From: Peromyscus leucopus
Taxonomy: Eukaryota; Chordata; Mammalia; Rodentia; Cricetidae
Length of the DNA stretch: 64,000 nt
Direction of reading: 5' to 3'
NCBI RefSeq assembly: GCF_004664715.2
Contig: NC_051084.1
Location: forward strand, 63,725,334 to 63,789,333
In this document: piece by piece, positions 35,537 through 47,275 of the stretch
How the letters are laid out: every line of letters starts with the position of its first letter
How positions within the stretch are numbered: position 1 is the stretch's first letter
Translations under genes and position numbers: made by a program
Notes under the pieces: model-generated
The model's database searches: none
Seen by the model: only the letters and a program-made list of their open reading frames with translations
What the model was told of the DNA's origin: nothing

Positions 35537-36459
35537 AAATGTTTAAGGACTGCTAATAAAAAAGTAAAGACCATTCGCCTCTACTAGGGAGAGGTCATCA
35601 GACAACTTGGGTTTTAGTCTTAAAATTTTAAAGTTTTGAGACAGAGTTATATGTGGATTTTACGATGTGTGCTTTGTAATGCATTATTGTAGCAGCTATG
35701 GGAAACTAATATAGGCATCAAAATATGAGAGCAATATTCCTCATTTAGAACCATATAAGTCTATAATCACAATTCCTCCATAGAATTCTCTCAGTCAGCT
35801 CTATAACTAGAATTGGGGGATATGGTCAACATATAGCCAATACTGAATATATGTTGCAAATATCTTTACCATATATTTTGTTGTCATGATAGAACATAGG
35901 TTAACATCTAAAACCAACACAGGTGTTTTAACAGAATCTCAGCTTCTCTCAGAAGATGTTAACTGCTCACATATCCACATGCATACATACATGCATGCAT
36001 GCACAGATACAGACACACATACACAATCTAAATGAAAACTGGTAATAAGGATTGCTTTCTCTTTTCTCCTAATTATCGATCATAATAAAATATGGAATTT
36101 GCTCCCTAGAAACACTAACCCTTGGTGATTTTGAGTTAGGGGCCTTTTTCAGCACGACTTTATTAATTCTCATACTCAAAACTAATACATATATATTTTT
36201 GATGAAGTAAGAATAAAACTATAGAGGTAATGTGGAAAAAAGAAACTGTATAGATTTATCTGTGATCTGAAACTCAAGAAACATCCATTCTCCAAAGAGA
36301 CTATCAAAGGTGGGTGTTTTAGGCACAGACTGTGAGGGCTGATGTATGCTTACTCCCAGAGAATAAATGGAGTTACATTTTCATGGTTCAAGATCAGAAA
36401 CAGAAAAATAAACATGATTTGATCAATGAATTCTATTTTTGTTCTACTTTTCAGATACC
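35537..36459. other. Unique sequence with a possible LTR end
   Basis: 'attattgtagcagctatgggaaactaatatagg' at 35685-35717 resembles the 3' end of a MaLR-type LTR, too short for a firm call. A CATG/CATA-rich stretch lies at 35975-36025. No gene. Confidence 0.4.
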
Positions 36460-36745
36460 TTATCATTAGGAGGTGAGGCCTCATTGGAGAAAGCAGGTTT
36501 CTGGGCACTTATGTTTGAAGGGTGTATATTATTTCAGGAGCCCCTCTATGACCTTAGGAGGGACACTTCCATACATGTCATATCCTCCACCATCATGTTG
36601 GTTCATAGCATATGAGCTCAGAAGCAATGGGACCCAGAGACCATGGACTAAACTTTGGAAACTTTGGTTAAATAAGATCTTTGTTGACAGTTTTCTTAGT
36701 GTGGTTTTTGTCATAGTATAGAATAATAATCCCTAACACACTATA
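36460..36745 (+). mobile_element. LTR-like rodent repeat (MaLR type?)
   Basis: 'attaggaggtgaggcctcattgg', 'tcctccaccatcatgttggttcatagc' and 'ggttaaataagatctttgttgacag..gtgtggtttttgtcatagtatag' follow the general layout of MaLR LTRs (acceptor region, polyadenylation signal and 3' end). Family uncertain. Confidence 0.45.
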
Positions 36746-39700
36746 TAAAAGTCCAAGTTTCTCCCAAACTGCAAAGAAAAACCACACAAACTTATAATGA
36801 CATCAGATTCCAGTGAAAAGAAATGAGAAGAAGCTAATCTGCTTTCTGTGAGAGTCAAAAAGAGCAGAAAAGGAGAGATTATATTCAAAGGATTTAAGGA
36901 ATGCAAATAGGGTGTATATTGTACACATTTAGCCAGAGAAATAAATAAATACTTTATCTGTCATAATGCTATAATTAAAAGTATTTCTGCTTACAATTGT
37001 GTGATGATTTGGGCAAGAGAATAGAAGGGCTGAATTAATAAGCTGAAAAATGAAGCTTAATACATTATTATTCTGGTTTTACATAATTGGCATCATTTGG
37101 GAGCAGGGAGAAAGGAATAAGACCAAGAAAGGTGAGCTGCAACACTGGGACACTTTAGCAAATGAAGCATTTACCGCCAATTACCATGCTATTTTGTCTT
37201 TACTCCCAGGTTTCATTAAATATCTCGATATCCTTTGGGAAAGCATGTCATACACATGACAAGATGAGGTTAATTATAAAAATATTCAAAATGCAACTCT
37301 TTAATGAAATTTCACTCAAGGATGTTTATTTTAAGTAAGTCTCTCAATTTTGGGTTTATGATTACCTAAACTTTGGCAAAGCACTACACTTTGAACAAGT
37401 ACTTTGTTTTGCTCTCCTCATGCTGCCAATTAAATATTTTTTTTAGCATATAATTCTCCTTATTTCAACAGGGATTTCTCTCTATTTCTCTGTAACATTT
37501 CTCTAGCTGGTTCTTGTCTCCAAGAACAGAAATGCTATGATCGTTGATCTTCTGATATGCTAGTGGCTACATATACATTTGAATGTACTATGGAAATCAT
37601 GACTGTGTAACTACTGACTTCCACAAAGGATATCAAGCATCCATCATTCATCTTTTCAACCTGGTAGAAAAGGCCAAATATTCCTGGTACAATCATTTCT
37701 ATCTGTATGCACAGGCTTCAGAGACTGGACACTGGCCAACAACTTATTTCTCCAACTTCTATCAAGGAAGATCTGAGTTTTTCAAAAGACAGTTCTTTTA
37801 TATAATGCTAAAAATTCTGTAAAGTAAGTTTTTTCCCTATATATAGAATTCCAGATTTTAGTACTTGAATGTTAAGATTTGATGAAGTTTCAAGAAATGA
37901 ACTGGGGTGCTTCACGTTAACTGTAGAGGTTAACACTACAACCTCAATGAAAATTTTAAAATGATGTGAGAGGGCTATCTTTTGAAGTTAAGGAAGTTAC
38001 TGTTTGAGATAAATTGCTCATGGGACCCGGTGGAGAGAGTCCTGGGAATTTGTCCTATTTATTCAGGTCATCCATTACATCAACATCATGTGTTTGGCCT
38101 CCTCAGAACAGAGTGTGAAGTTACATTGATTTTTTACTTTACTTGGTAAATAAAAGCTCTTTTGGTCTCCCATTGAGTCCATTCCCAGAAAGCATTAGAA
38201 GGTAGGGATGGAACCCCATGTAAAATTGGGAAGGTAATATATACTAAAACAGCATGTTTTGGAAGGATTGAGGGAATGGCCTGGTAAAAGTTTTAAAAGC
38301 CATTTTGATGGAGCTCTACATGATGCACATATTTGGAACATAGCTCTTGATACTTTACACTAGTCTCCTCAATTATGTGGGGTGGAGACTTCCTAAGATC
38401 AGGTATTACTGTAAATAATTTGCTATGATCTTGGGCTTATAGGAATGTACCATGAGTAGCAATAGCTGACTTAAACTACTTAGCTGATAGTCATGAGACT
38501 AAACGTTTAAGTGTTTTCAGTTTATCAGGCTTATGCATATGAGGAAAACAGTGGAAAGAACCAAATAGCTGAAATTGTAGCTATTATTTGACGGCCAGTG
38601 TAATCACTTTTCAGTCTTTAGAGATTAGAATTGCAATTAGATTATTCAGTATAACTAAAAATAGTATAATCTGAATAGACACCAGATTCCCTTTTCTCTC
38701 TCTTTAACTGCAGAGTCAAATGACTAAATGACCAGGAAGGGGTTTGCTTACTTACTTACTTACATATTCTTGTTCTGTGTGGTGCAGTGAGGCAGAAAAG
38801 ATCAATAAATATAGAGAGTCTCAGTACCATATTAGGCATCTTATTTCTCTGCCTTTCATGCTTTCTATATTTCTGTGATATTTAAGAAACCTCACTGTAA
38901 TAAAGGAAACCATTTATTTTACCACTATAGATCTTATTTTTCTATCCAAAAATTATATATTAAAAAATACGAGTGATTTAAGAGTTCCAAGGACAAATTG
39001 AAAAGTAGTAAAAAATACAAAGACGCCAATGAAGAGTAATGTCCTTTTGAAAGAATGCCTCTAAATGAAGTGTATCAAAACTTGCTGCTGCACTTTGACA
39101 TGAAGGTTTGGGAATAGCACATGTCAGTCTGGCCACTCCATCACAGAAATAATGTCCAAATGTGCAGCAGATGGTAATCAAATTTGACTAGAGGCTTTTG
39201 AAGATATATGTTAGGATTAGCCAGACGTGGACTGCACAACTCAGAAATTAAGGAATGTCGAGTCTACAAGAGGAATGTGACAATAATTTGGAGTGTTCAG
39301 ATCAGGTGGTGACATGAGCCATTCCCAGAACAGCATGGGATGTGACAAGACATGAGGTGGGTGATAGAAGGTGTTAGCAAAGTCATGTATGAATGACACT
39401 TCCTGACTTCTCTAGTAACCCTGTGGGATATTAACACAAATCTAAAACAGAATAACATCTGAACAAGTACTTGTGACAACTCCCAAGCATTCACACACAT
39501 GAAGGACATTTGCAGCTTATGAGTGAGTGTGCTCTGTGGAGGAGGGTTGTAGAACCCCACCCACACTCCATATGGCTGCCAAAATGTCCTCATTGTGATC
39601 CGGATGTGAATTAATGACAGGCATCAATTATTGCATTCTTACAGAGCCCTGACAATGATGGCTCACTGATAGTTTATTAAGATAATTATTCTACAAACAA

Positions 39701-40072
39701 CAAATACCCTACAAAATTCAGAAGAAACCCCAAGATAGGACACTGTAAATGAAAATAAGAAACATCATGATCACAATCCTTGTCTTCAACTCATAACATC
39801 TCAACTAAGACATTATAAAACCAAAGTATCATTGCTTTTAATTAGAGATGATTTACAGAAAAATCAACAAGAATATGTTTGATGATTAGCTTTGTTTTTG
39901 TTATTTGAAATATTAGACTTTTGAAAATTCTAGTCTTTTATTCTGCCATCCACCTCCGATCTTCCCTCCAGTTGGTTTATTATGTAAACGTGGCCTGAAT
40001 TCAAGGTCATATTTCATGAAAAAATATTTGGAAAATAACTCCAGACTTCTGTTTGAGACTTATTAAGAATTT
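36746..40072. other. Unique AT-rich DNA
   Basis: No gene or transposon recognised in 3.3 kb, apart from a short (CTTA)n at 38746-38765. Open frames up to 98 aa are featureless. Confidence 0.45.
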
Positions 40073-40078
40073 TTTTGT

Positions 40079-40596
40079 TGTGGAATATTATTTTAAGATG
40101 TGCTACATTTGTTTATGCTGTGGAACATTTGTTTTAATGATGCAAAGATATAATTCATTCTTTTATGTTACAATTGTTTGACTGTGAAACTGTGATACTT
40201 TGCCTCTCCTGGCTGATCTAATAAAGAGCTGAATGGCCAATAGCAAGGAAGGAGAAAGGATAGATGGGGCTGTCAGGCAGAGAGAATAAATAGGAGAAAT
40301 CTGGGAGTAGTAAATGAAGGAGGGAAGAAAAAAAAGGGGGGCAGCCACCCAGCCACACAGTCAGACACAGAATAAGAAGGAAAGAAAGGATGTAAAGAAA
40401 TAGAGAACAGTAAAAGCCCAGAGGCAAAAGGTAGATGGGATAGTTTAAGTTAAGAAAAGTTGGCTAGAAATAAGCCAAGCTAAGGCCAGGCATTTATAAG
40501 TAATAACAAACCTCCGTGTGTGATTTATTTGGGAGCTGTGTGGTGCCCCCCCCAAAAGGAGCATAGAGCCAAAAGAGTGAAAGACAACTGACAACA
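40079..40596 (+). mobile_element. Solo ERV LTR (ERVK-like) with perfect 6-bp target-site duplication
   Basis: The element is 518 bp, begins 'tgtggaatattattttaag', ends 'ctgacaaca', and is flanked by TTTTGT at 40073-40078 and 40597-40602. A 6-bp duplication fits ERVK/ERV2 integrases. Internal landmarks are 'aataaagagctgaatggcc', 'gagagaataaataggag' and 'tccgtgtgtgatttatttggg'. It shares only the general layout with the LTRs at 33.4 and 35.1 kb. No internal region, so it arose by LTR-LTR recombination. Confidence 0.85.
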
Positions 40597-40609
40597 TTTT
40601 GTAGTCATA

Positions 40610-40790
40610 AACTCATTTAACCTTTATCCCAATGTTACGAATTAAGCATCGCTACTTTTACCTTTATTTTATCATCAGGGACAATTAAGCATAGAGAGGT
40701 ATGAAATTATACAACTAGCAACTATAGAGCTTAAGTCAACCAAGTCAAGCTAGCTGCCCGATCCAAATCTTTCAACCACTATGTCTTCCA
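40610..40790 (-). mobile_element. MIR SINE
   Basis: 'actcatttaacctttatccc', 'tattttatcatcaggga', 'gcatagagaggtatgaaattatacaactagcaac', 'gatccaaatctttcaaccactatg' follow the reverse-complement MIR consensus in order. Confidence 0.65.
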
Positions 40791-41719
40791 GCACCACCCT
40801 TCCACACATTTTATCAGTCTCCATCTGCTATAAGAACACTGTGTGCAATGTCACTAAAACATCTCTTCATTATTGTGTCAGGAGTTATTGAACTTACAAG
40901 CACATGCCAAAATTATCTCTAGAACTTTACAAAGCTACACACTGAACTGTATCATGTCCTGTTTCTTCACCAAAGCTTGGGGACATTGAAGGACCTCACT
41001 CCATTTTTTTTTTTTTTTGGACTTCAATTATTTGTGTTTTATAAAGTGAAGGTACTGAGAAGAACATTCCTGTGGACAACTAGAATTATAATATACACAT
41101 GGACATAGTCATTTAAATTAGAGCAAATTATATTATGATATGTTTGATATGCTGAAATCAGTAGGAGCCATCCTCTTCATTTCCCTACTATGACAGGACC
41201 TTGCTCTTTATCAGACCATGGTTGATAATGGTTCATTTCTTATCTTACTGTCTTGTGATATAGCACACCCTTTAGAGTGGATAATATTGATTATGGAAGA
41301 AGGTTTTGAATTTTATACAAGTTTAAGTTTACTATCAGAGCCAGCAAACAGTGTATTTTAGACATGTATAAATTCTTTACCTCAGTGCAGTGGTTGTGAC
41401 ACATTATTGAGTCATACATAGTGATTCTAGCTTATTTCATTTAATACTCCATGGCTTATACACATTTATCCTCACTGTCATAACAACCACAGCAATTGCT
41501 AAATAACTCTTTAAGGTCAATGTTTTGTCAGTACACATTTTTCCTAATATATGTAAGTAGCCTTGTAAATAGGGAATTATTTTACTTCTGGGTTGAACAT
41601 TGAACATCTACTATTTTATTCCTTAGTATAGTATATAATGCACAAAAACCTTCAATGTTTTATGGCTCTTATCAAAAGAAAAAATGCTATTTTCTGACAA
41701 CTTGAATCTATGAGGGTTT
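40791..41719. other. Unique AT-rich sequence
   Basis: T(16) run at about 41003-41018. No gene or transposon recognised. Confidence 0.5.
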
Positions 41720-42115
41720 TGAGAATGGTCATGGTCAATTGCAACTGGTGACAGTGAGCTTGTCCCAGGTCCCACATATAGACAGGAAGAGGTATTTCAG
41801 CGTTCTTTATTGTTTCATTTGACTAAAGAAATTGTTTATCATTGGAATAACAAGTTATTCTGACAGAAGACATATGACATGATTACCCTTTTTGCCCTAG
41901 TGATTGGCAACCAACTGTCAAACAAGATAGACTATTTTTCACTCTTGAGCCTTAAAAAGCATGCTGGCTGCCTACAGATCCTGAAGTACCCTGTTCAAGA
42001 CTAAGTATGTTTTACCTCAAGTGAAGACCTTCCCAGTAAGATGAACTCAGTGATTTGTGGTTGTTTTAAGCCATTGTTTGGGTTGGTTTGTTATATAACA
42101 GAAACTAAGTGGTAA
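41720..42115 (+). mobile_element. Possible MLT1/MaLR LTR
   Basis: The end 'gtggttgttttaagccattgtttgggttggtttgttatataacag' matches the 3' end of MLT1-like LTRs. The upstream part is poorly recognisable, so the left limit is a guess. Confidence 0.5.
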
Positions 42116-42813
42116 ACTCTAATACAATTGTATTCTGAAAGATTGAGCTGATATTTTAATTTTTTTATATTAATCTAAATTGTTGAGGTCTCTATATTAT
42201 CTTTAATATCTAGAACTGATTTAAATTTTTTTTTCTTTACCTGAAGAAGTGTGAAGTCAGTGACTGTTCTCCAAAGGATGTATCTTCCCCAATCTTTTAC
42301 AGTACATTGTTCCTCTGTAGCATACTCCAGTTTTGTTGTGGTTACATATTTTTATAAAGAGAGCCTTCAAAATATTTCTTGTAATTAAGTTTGATTTTTA
42401 AATAGAGGCCTTAGCGCCAGCTTTTCTGTATGCATGGAATTGTTTATTAAGAAGTGTTTTGTGCATTGCTTTCCTCCAGATTCTTGTCTCTATTCACTAA
42501 AATTGAGGTTGCGTGAAAACAGCATCCAGGTATGTGTGTTGTTATCTAATTGGTGTCATATTTTCTGCACCCAGATTTTATCAGACAACTTCCTTTTATC
42601 CCATATGTCACAGTCTCCCAGGGCTAAGAGTAGGGAATGAACTTAGTTTTGTTTGTTTCTTTGGACAGAGCCTTACTAAGTAATTTTCCTCTCAGTTGAA
42701 AGTAATAGCTCTTATGATGCATGAGCCCTAAGACTGTAGTGAATTAAAGAAGAATGAACAGGCCAAGAGAAATCACACCTAAATTAATGAAATTAAAACT
42801 AAATGAATAAATT
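42116..42813. other. Unique AT-rich sequence
   Basis: No gene or repeat recognised. Confidence 0.5.
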
Positions 42814-42882
42814 AAGGAAGGAAGGAAGGAAGGAAGGAAGGAAGGAAGGAAGGAAGGAAGGAAGGAAGGAAGGAAGGAAGGA
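42814..42882. repeat. (GGAA)n microsatellite
   Basis: About 17 uninterrupted GGAA units. GGAA is the core of ETS-factor sites, and long arrays can act as de novo ETS-bound enhancers in some settings. Confidence 0.97.
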
Positions 42883-44369
42883 TTGGTGTTCTCCAAAGAG
42901 AGACAGCACTAACTCTGATGCCTTCTTTCCCACTGATGGGTACTTCAAAGTGGACGTTTGGTTCACATTAGAGCCTGATGCATATACTCAGATGCATTGG
43001 AAATTACATCTGGACTGAATAATATTTTAAATGCAAGTCTTAGCCAGTTCACAGTTTTTTTAAATTCTGTAACATGTACTTAGATTGACATTAGACTGTA
43101 TGATAAACTGGAGTAAGTGACAGGAAGTCTATAAATACCTGGATGTTCAATGAATAAGAGAGCACAGTAGGTCAGAAAGACTTTCCTCTAATAAGAAATT
43201 TTGCCCAAGAATATTTGTGATGGGATTGGTGTTGATCAAAATTGAAGGAAGAATTTTAAAGAGGAGAAAGGGTTGGATAGAAACAGTATCCTTGCCACTT
43301 TTGCATGAGAGAGTGAGGGATGAAGGGTGAACAAGACCTAGGGGCAATGGATGAGCAACAGCACACAGAAAAGGGATAATTGTGGGTAGAATATGATTTG
43401 GCCCAAGTTGTCTTTAGAGCCCAAATATTTTTACACTTTCAACTAAGGATGTAAGGACATTTATTTATTTTTGTCTTATTTTGGCCAAGACCACGTGTTT
43501 GCAGTCATGATTGTAGATAATACCTTTATATCATAAGGCTAGAGTGGAATAAAGTAACAAATATAACTGAATATGGAAAAAAATAAACTGTTGAAAACAT
43601 TCCATAAGAAATCTCAGCAAACTGTGTTCATGTGGCTATTTAGCTTCCAAAAGTACAGAGTTAGGGCAGATGGCTTTTTGGAGAAAAAAAAGGAAGATAA
43701 AGAAGGAAAATAAGTAAACAATGCAGAAGGGACTGAGAACCATTCTAGCTACTTATTTCTGCTACAACCCTGAGCAGTGCTCTGAGAAGTTAGGGAGACA
43801 GGTTGTGTGCACTGTGTGCATTCACTTGCTTAGTAACAGTTTTGTTGATGTTGCTGGCTCTCAGAAAGTCTTCTCTCAAAGAATTAAACTCTCTTTATTG
43901 CTCTAGGCATCTTTTAGTTTGTTAGTCTGTTTTTCTCATTGTGATGCTTCACATTTGGCGGCTGCAAAATCAAGTCTGTGACTGAAAATAATGATGAACC
44001 CAGAGGTTGGAAAGCTATCCTGATACAACTTTGGTTTGTATTTTTGATGCAGTACTTAATAACTTTTCCTTTTTGGTTGCAAACTCCTGTGTAAGGAAAC
44101 CATTTATAAAGCTTACTGATTTGCTAATGTATTAATTAGTGTTGTTGACACTGTTTTTCAGTTGGCTGCATTATTTCCATTTGAAAGTTAAGCATGTCAT
44201 CCATAGGTGATTGACTTAATGACAGACACACAATGGAAAAGTTGAAATGAAATGCTCAGTGGATGAGACTAGTAGATATGCTAATGTGAATAGGGGAAAT
44301 CTCAGGAGACCTCCATCCTATTCAAAAACCTGCAGGCAACTTAACAATGCTGAAGGTAGGATGAATAGT
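42883..44369. other. Unique sequence, possible LTR 3' end near 43780-43980
   Basis: 'aattaaactctctttattgctctaggc' followed about 50 bp later by 'cacatttggcggctgc' is reminiscent of an LTR polyadenylation region and edge, without a matching start. No gene. Confidence 0.35.
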
Positions 44370-44690
44370 TTTTGTCAGGGATGAACACACCAATTGGTTA
44401 TCCAATAACAAATGGTCATCCCTGAAAACATACATACAAGCAACATTATACAGACTAAGCAAGACATATTTGTGATATACTGTTCTTGACATATATTTAG
44501 ATATATGACATATATATATATATATATATATAACATTGTTGATATATGCATATATCAACAATCAAGGAAAAGACACCAAAAATTTGAAAGAGAGCAAGGA
44601 GGGGGGTGTATGGGAGAGTTTGAAGAGAGAAAAAGGGAGGGTATAATGTAATTATACAATAATCTAAAAGAAAAAATCCCACAAAAACAA
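44370..44690 (+). mobile_element. L1 3'UTR end with A-rich tail
   Basis: 'ggttatccaataacaaatggtcatccctgaaa', 'cattatacagactaagcaag', 'ttgaaagagagcaaggaggggggtgtatggga', 'gtataatgtaattatacaataatct' and an A-rich end are the classical rodent L1 3'UTR order. It contains a (TA)n tract and a palindrome. Confidence 0.88.
44508..44562. repeat. (TA)n tract and perfect 28-bp palindrome
   Basis: (TA)n at 44509-44532, then 44535-44562 is a perfect inverted repeat of 14-bp arms with no spacer, centred on TGCA at 44547-44550. Confidence 0.9.
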
Positions 44691-44714
44691 TGCAGGTGTA
44701 AAGGTACACTCTTG

Positions 44715-44878
44715 TATTTATAGCATTCCTAAGAGAGACAAGCAGATTCCAGGGGCTCACTGACTAGCAAGCCTAGCCTACTAGGCAATGCTACCAAGCA
44801 AAGACCCTGTCTTAAAACAATAAACATAAGGATACCTGAGGAATTAATGGCTGAGGTTGTCCTATGGGCTCCACATGT
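44715..44878 (+). mobile_element. RSINE1 (B4 family) 3' part
   Basis: 'agagacaagcagattccagggg', 'actgactagcaagcctagcctactagg', 'agaccctgtcttaaaa', 'acctgaggaattaatggctgaggttgtcc' and 'ctccacatgtgcac' are the RSINE1 body and tail in order. The tRNA-like head is missing. Confidence 0.8.
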
Positions 44879-44922
<44 letters not shown>

Positions 44923-44928
44923 GCGTGC
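44879..44928. repeat. (CA)n(CG)n alternating purine-pyrimidine tract
   Basis: About 15 CA units run straight into about nine CG units. All 50 bp alternate purine and pyrimidine, the sequence type most prone to Z-DNA. It grows from the ACAC tail of the RSINE1. Confidence 0.97.
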
Positions 44929-47034
44929 AAATTCACACGAACATGCACATGTCCATGAATGTCTCCACACACAAATGTATGCACACACATGAACATCTAT
45001 ACAAACGAGCAAATACACACACAAAAGAAAAGAAAGAAAACGGTGTCTCATTCATTGCACATAAAGCTAAATAGTGAATAATTGCAAAACTTTCAAAGGC
45101 AAAAAAACCAGAGAGGATCAAATGGTGGTTTTGGTTTATTAGTATTTTACAGTGAATAGAAGGATTTATAATTGTTCATTTTCCTCAAAATACTCAATAT
45201 TTGGATTCTTTTTACTTTCATTTTAAGATGTCAGAAGCACCATATAATGAACATTTCTATATTAAGACTAATTTCTTTTTCATTTCCCAAGAGTAAGGAA
45301 TGAATTTAGAATGCAGTAGAAGTGTATCTGGGAAGGATTTGAGATTTTGATAAATCTGTATAAATTAACCGAGAAGCAGTATATATAAAGTATGCACTGA
45401 GGAGCCATGGCTCACAAGCCTCTGCCAAGTTGAGCTTGATAAGAGCAATGCTTATGGGACATTTTGAGAACTTAACAAAACCCACATATGTTGTTCCAAA
45501 ACCGCAATCAAAATATTCATAGCCAACTATTTATAATAGTCATACATTTTCAAAAGTAAACTTTACTTGCAGATAAAAGTGGAGAAATAAGTGTTAATAT
45601 ATTCTTGTAAATGAGACTCTGAATGAGCAGCTTATTACTATGTATAACACTGTGATCAAATCTCACAAACATGATGCTGTATAAAAGGAAACAGACTCTA
45701 AATACTGCTTAATATATGACTCCTCCAGATAGAACTGAGTAGTCATGAGGATAACCTGTAACAATAGAAGTCCAATCATTGTCAATGTTTTTTGAGGGGG
45801 AGAATGTTGGTAATGACCTATTTTGAGCTTTGGTGCTAACTTCATCAAAATCTATGCAAAGTTTTGTCTGTTGTCAACATTTTCCTTCCTGCTTTTCCTC
45901 CTCTCTCATTATTTACCCTCCTAACACACAAACATACAATACTGTAACATTATAACAATTATAGGTATTCTTTAAAGGATATTTATTTTAATGCCATTGT
46001 GAATTATAAATCACTACATAGATATGAAAATAATAGCATATACAGCCTGATAGACCATTTGTGGAAAAGATGAATTCCTAACTAAACTCAGAATCATTGA
46101 CTGTTTATAGTACATAATTATTGTAATACCAATTAAAAATACCCCTATGTAACTCTCAGGTAAAACCAGCGTAGGTCTATGTGAACATTGTGTTGAATGT
46201 ATGTGGTGGGAAAGGTAGCAGGGTACATATAGGAGAAAGGTTTAATTGACAGACTACTTTGTGTCTTCAAAATCATTCTAATGTCATCATTCAGTTTTTA
46301 TGCAGGGTGAAGATTTGGGTCGTTTGTCATTAATCCAATCTGGCTTTCAAATCTAAGTTACTATTATTAACTCATTTATCCAATGTTATTCAAATGAGTC
46401 TCCTTATTTAAAAAAGTGTACAGATGCAAACAAAACATATTGTTGGTAACCCCTCTACACCAATTTGGCAACATGATAGTGATGGAGCTGGCATTCTTAG
46501 TGTTGAGAGCTCCATTGGCATCTGTTCCAACAGAACCAAGATAAAAAGAGTAAAATGAAAACAAGTGGAGAAAGGACAGAAAAGACATACAGGATATTAG
46601 AAATGCTCTTTAGATTCCTTGTTCCTGAAGATACTCCTACCTTTTACAAACTGGTCTAGACTCTGGAAATACACCCTGCAGGCAGCAATACAGATGGGTA
46701 AACACTACATAGAATGCTCAGGGCAGACAGGCTCTACATCTTCACATGTGTCAAAAGTGTCGGAGGGACTGCTGTATCGTGGCTATCTTACTGTCATTTA
46801 TCTCCTTTCCTGAGTGCGTGCGAGGGTAAGGGGGGGGGTCCTCACCCAGATACCTTAAGGTCTTAACTGGTGTCTGACTATGCATTAAACAGTACTCACC
46901 AATCTATATTACTGTTCCTAGCTGTTAATGCTCACCAATCCTGAATCTCATTCTAGAAAAGTCTACTTTGATAAACTATCAAGAAATCTGACCCCAACAA
47001 ACAATTCACAATACTAGGACAGATTAATGGTAAT
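44929..47034. other. Unique AT-rich DNA
   Basis: No gene or transposon recognised. G(9) run near 46830. Confidence 0.45.
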
Positions 47035-47275
47035 AAGCAGACTCTGGAGTAGGGTTCAATTCCTTCACCTGGCTGTGAAAACTATGCTCAACTAGTGACT
47101 TCAGTTTTCTTATCAGTACAAGGAGGGATAAAAATATGACCTATTGCAGGGCTACAAGGAGAAACTCTGTCTTGTAAAGCCAACGTATGTAAGTGTCTAC
47201 TCAGAGAGATTTATAAAAGTTAAATGAATTAAAGTTTCCATTCATTAAAATATTATGTGGCACATAGAAGACAGA
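47035..47275 (+). mobile_element. Possible MIR SINE
   Basis: 'ggttcaattccttcacctggctgtg', 'tgacttcagttttcttatcagtacaagg', 'taaaaatatgacctattgcaggg' and 'gtggcacatag' follow the plus-strand MIR order (caaatcctggctc / cctcagtttcctcatctgtaaaa / ataatagtacctac / gtgcctggcacatag). Confidence 0.55.

Noticed and set aside
38581..38590. 'gacggccagt', resembling a common cloning-vector primer site
   Set aside because: Only ten bases match and the surroundings are ordinary AT-rich genomic DNA, so no vector contamination is indicated.
40163..40427. Two overlapping minus-strand frames rich in Leu, Phe and Ser
   Set aside because: Antisense to the purine-rich part of the solo LTR at 40079-40596.
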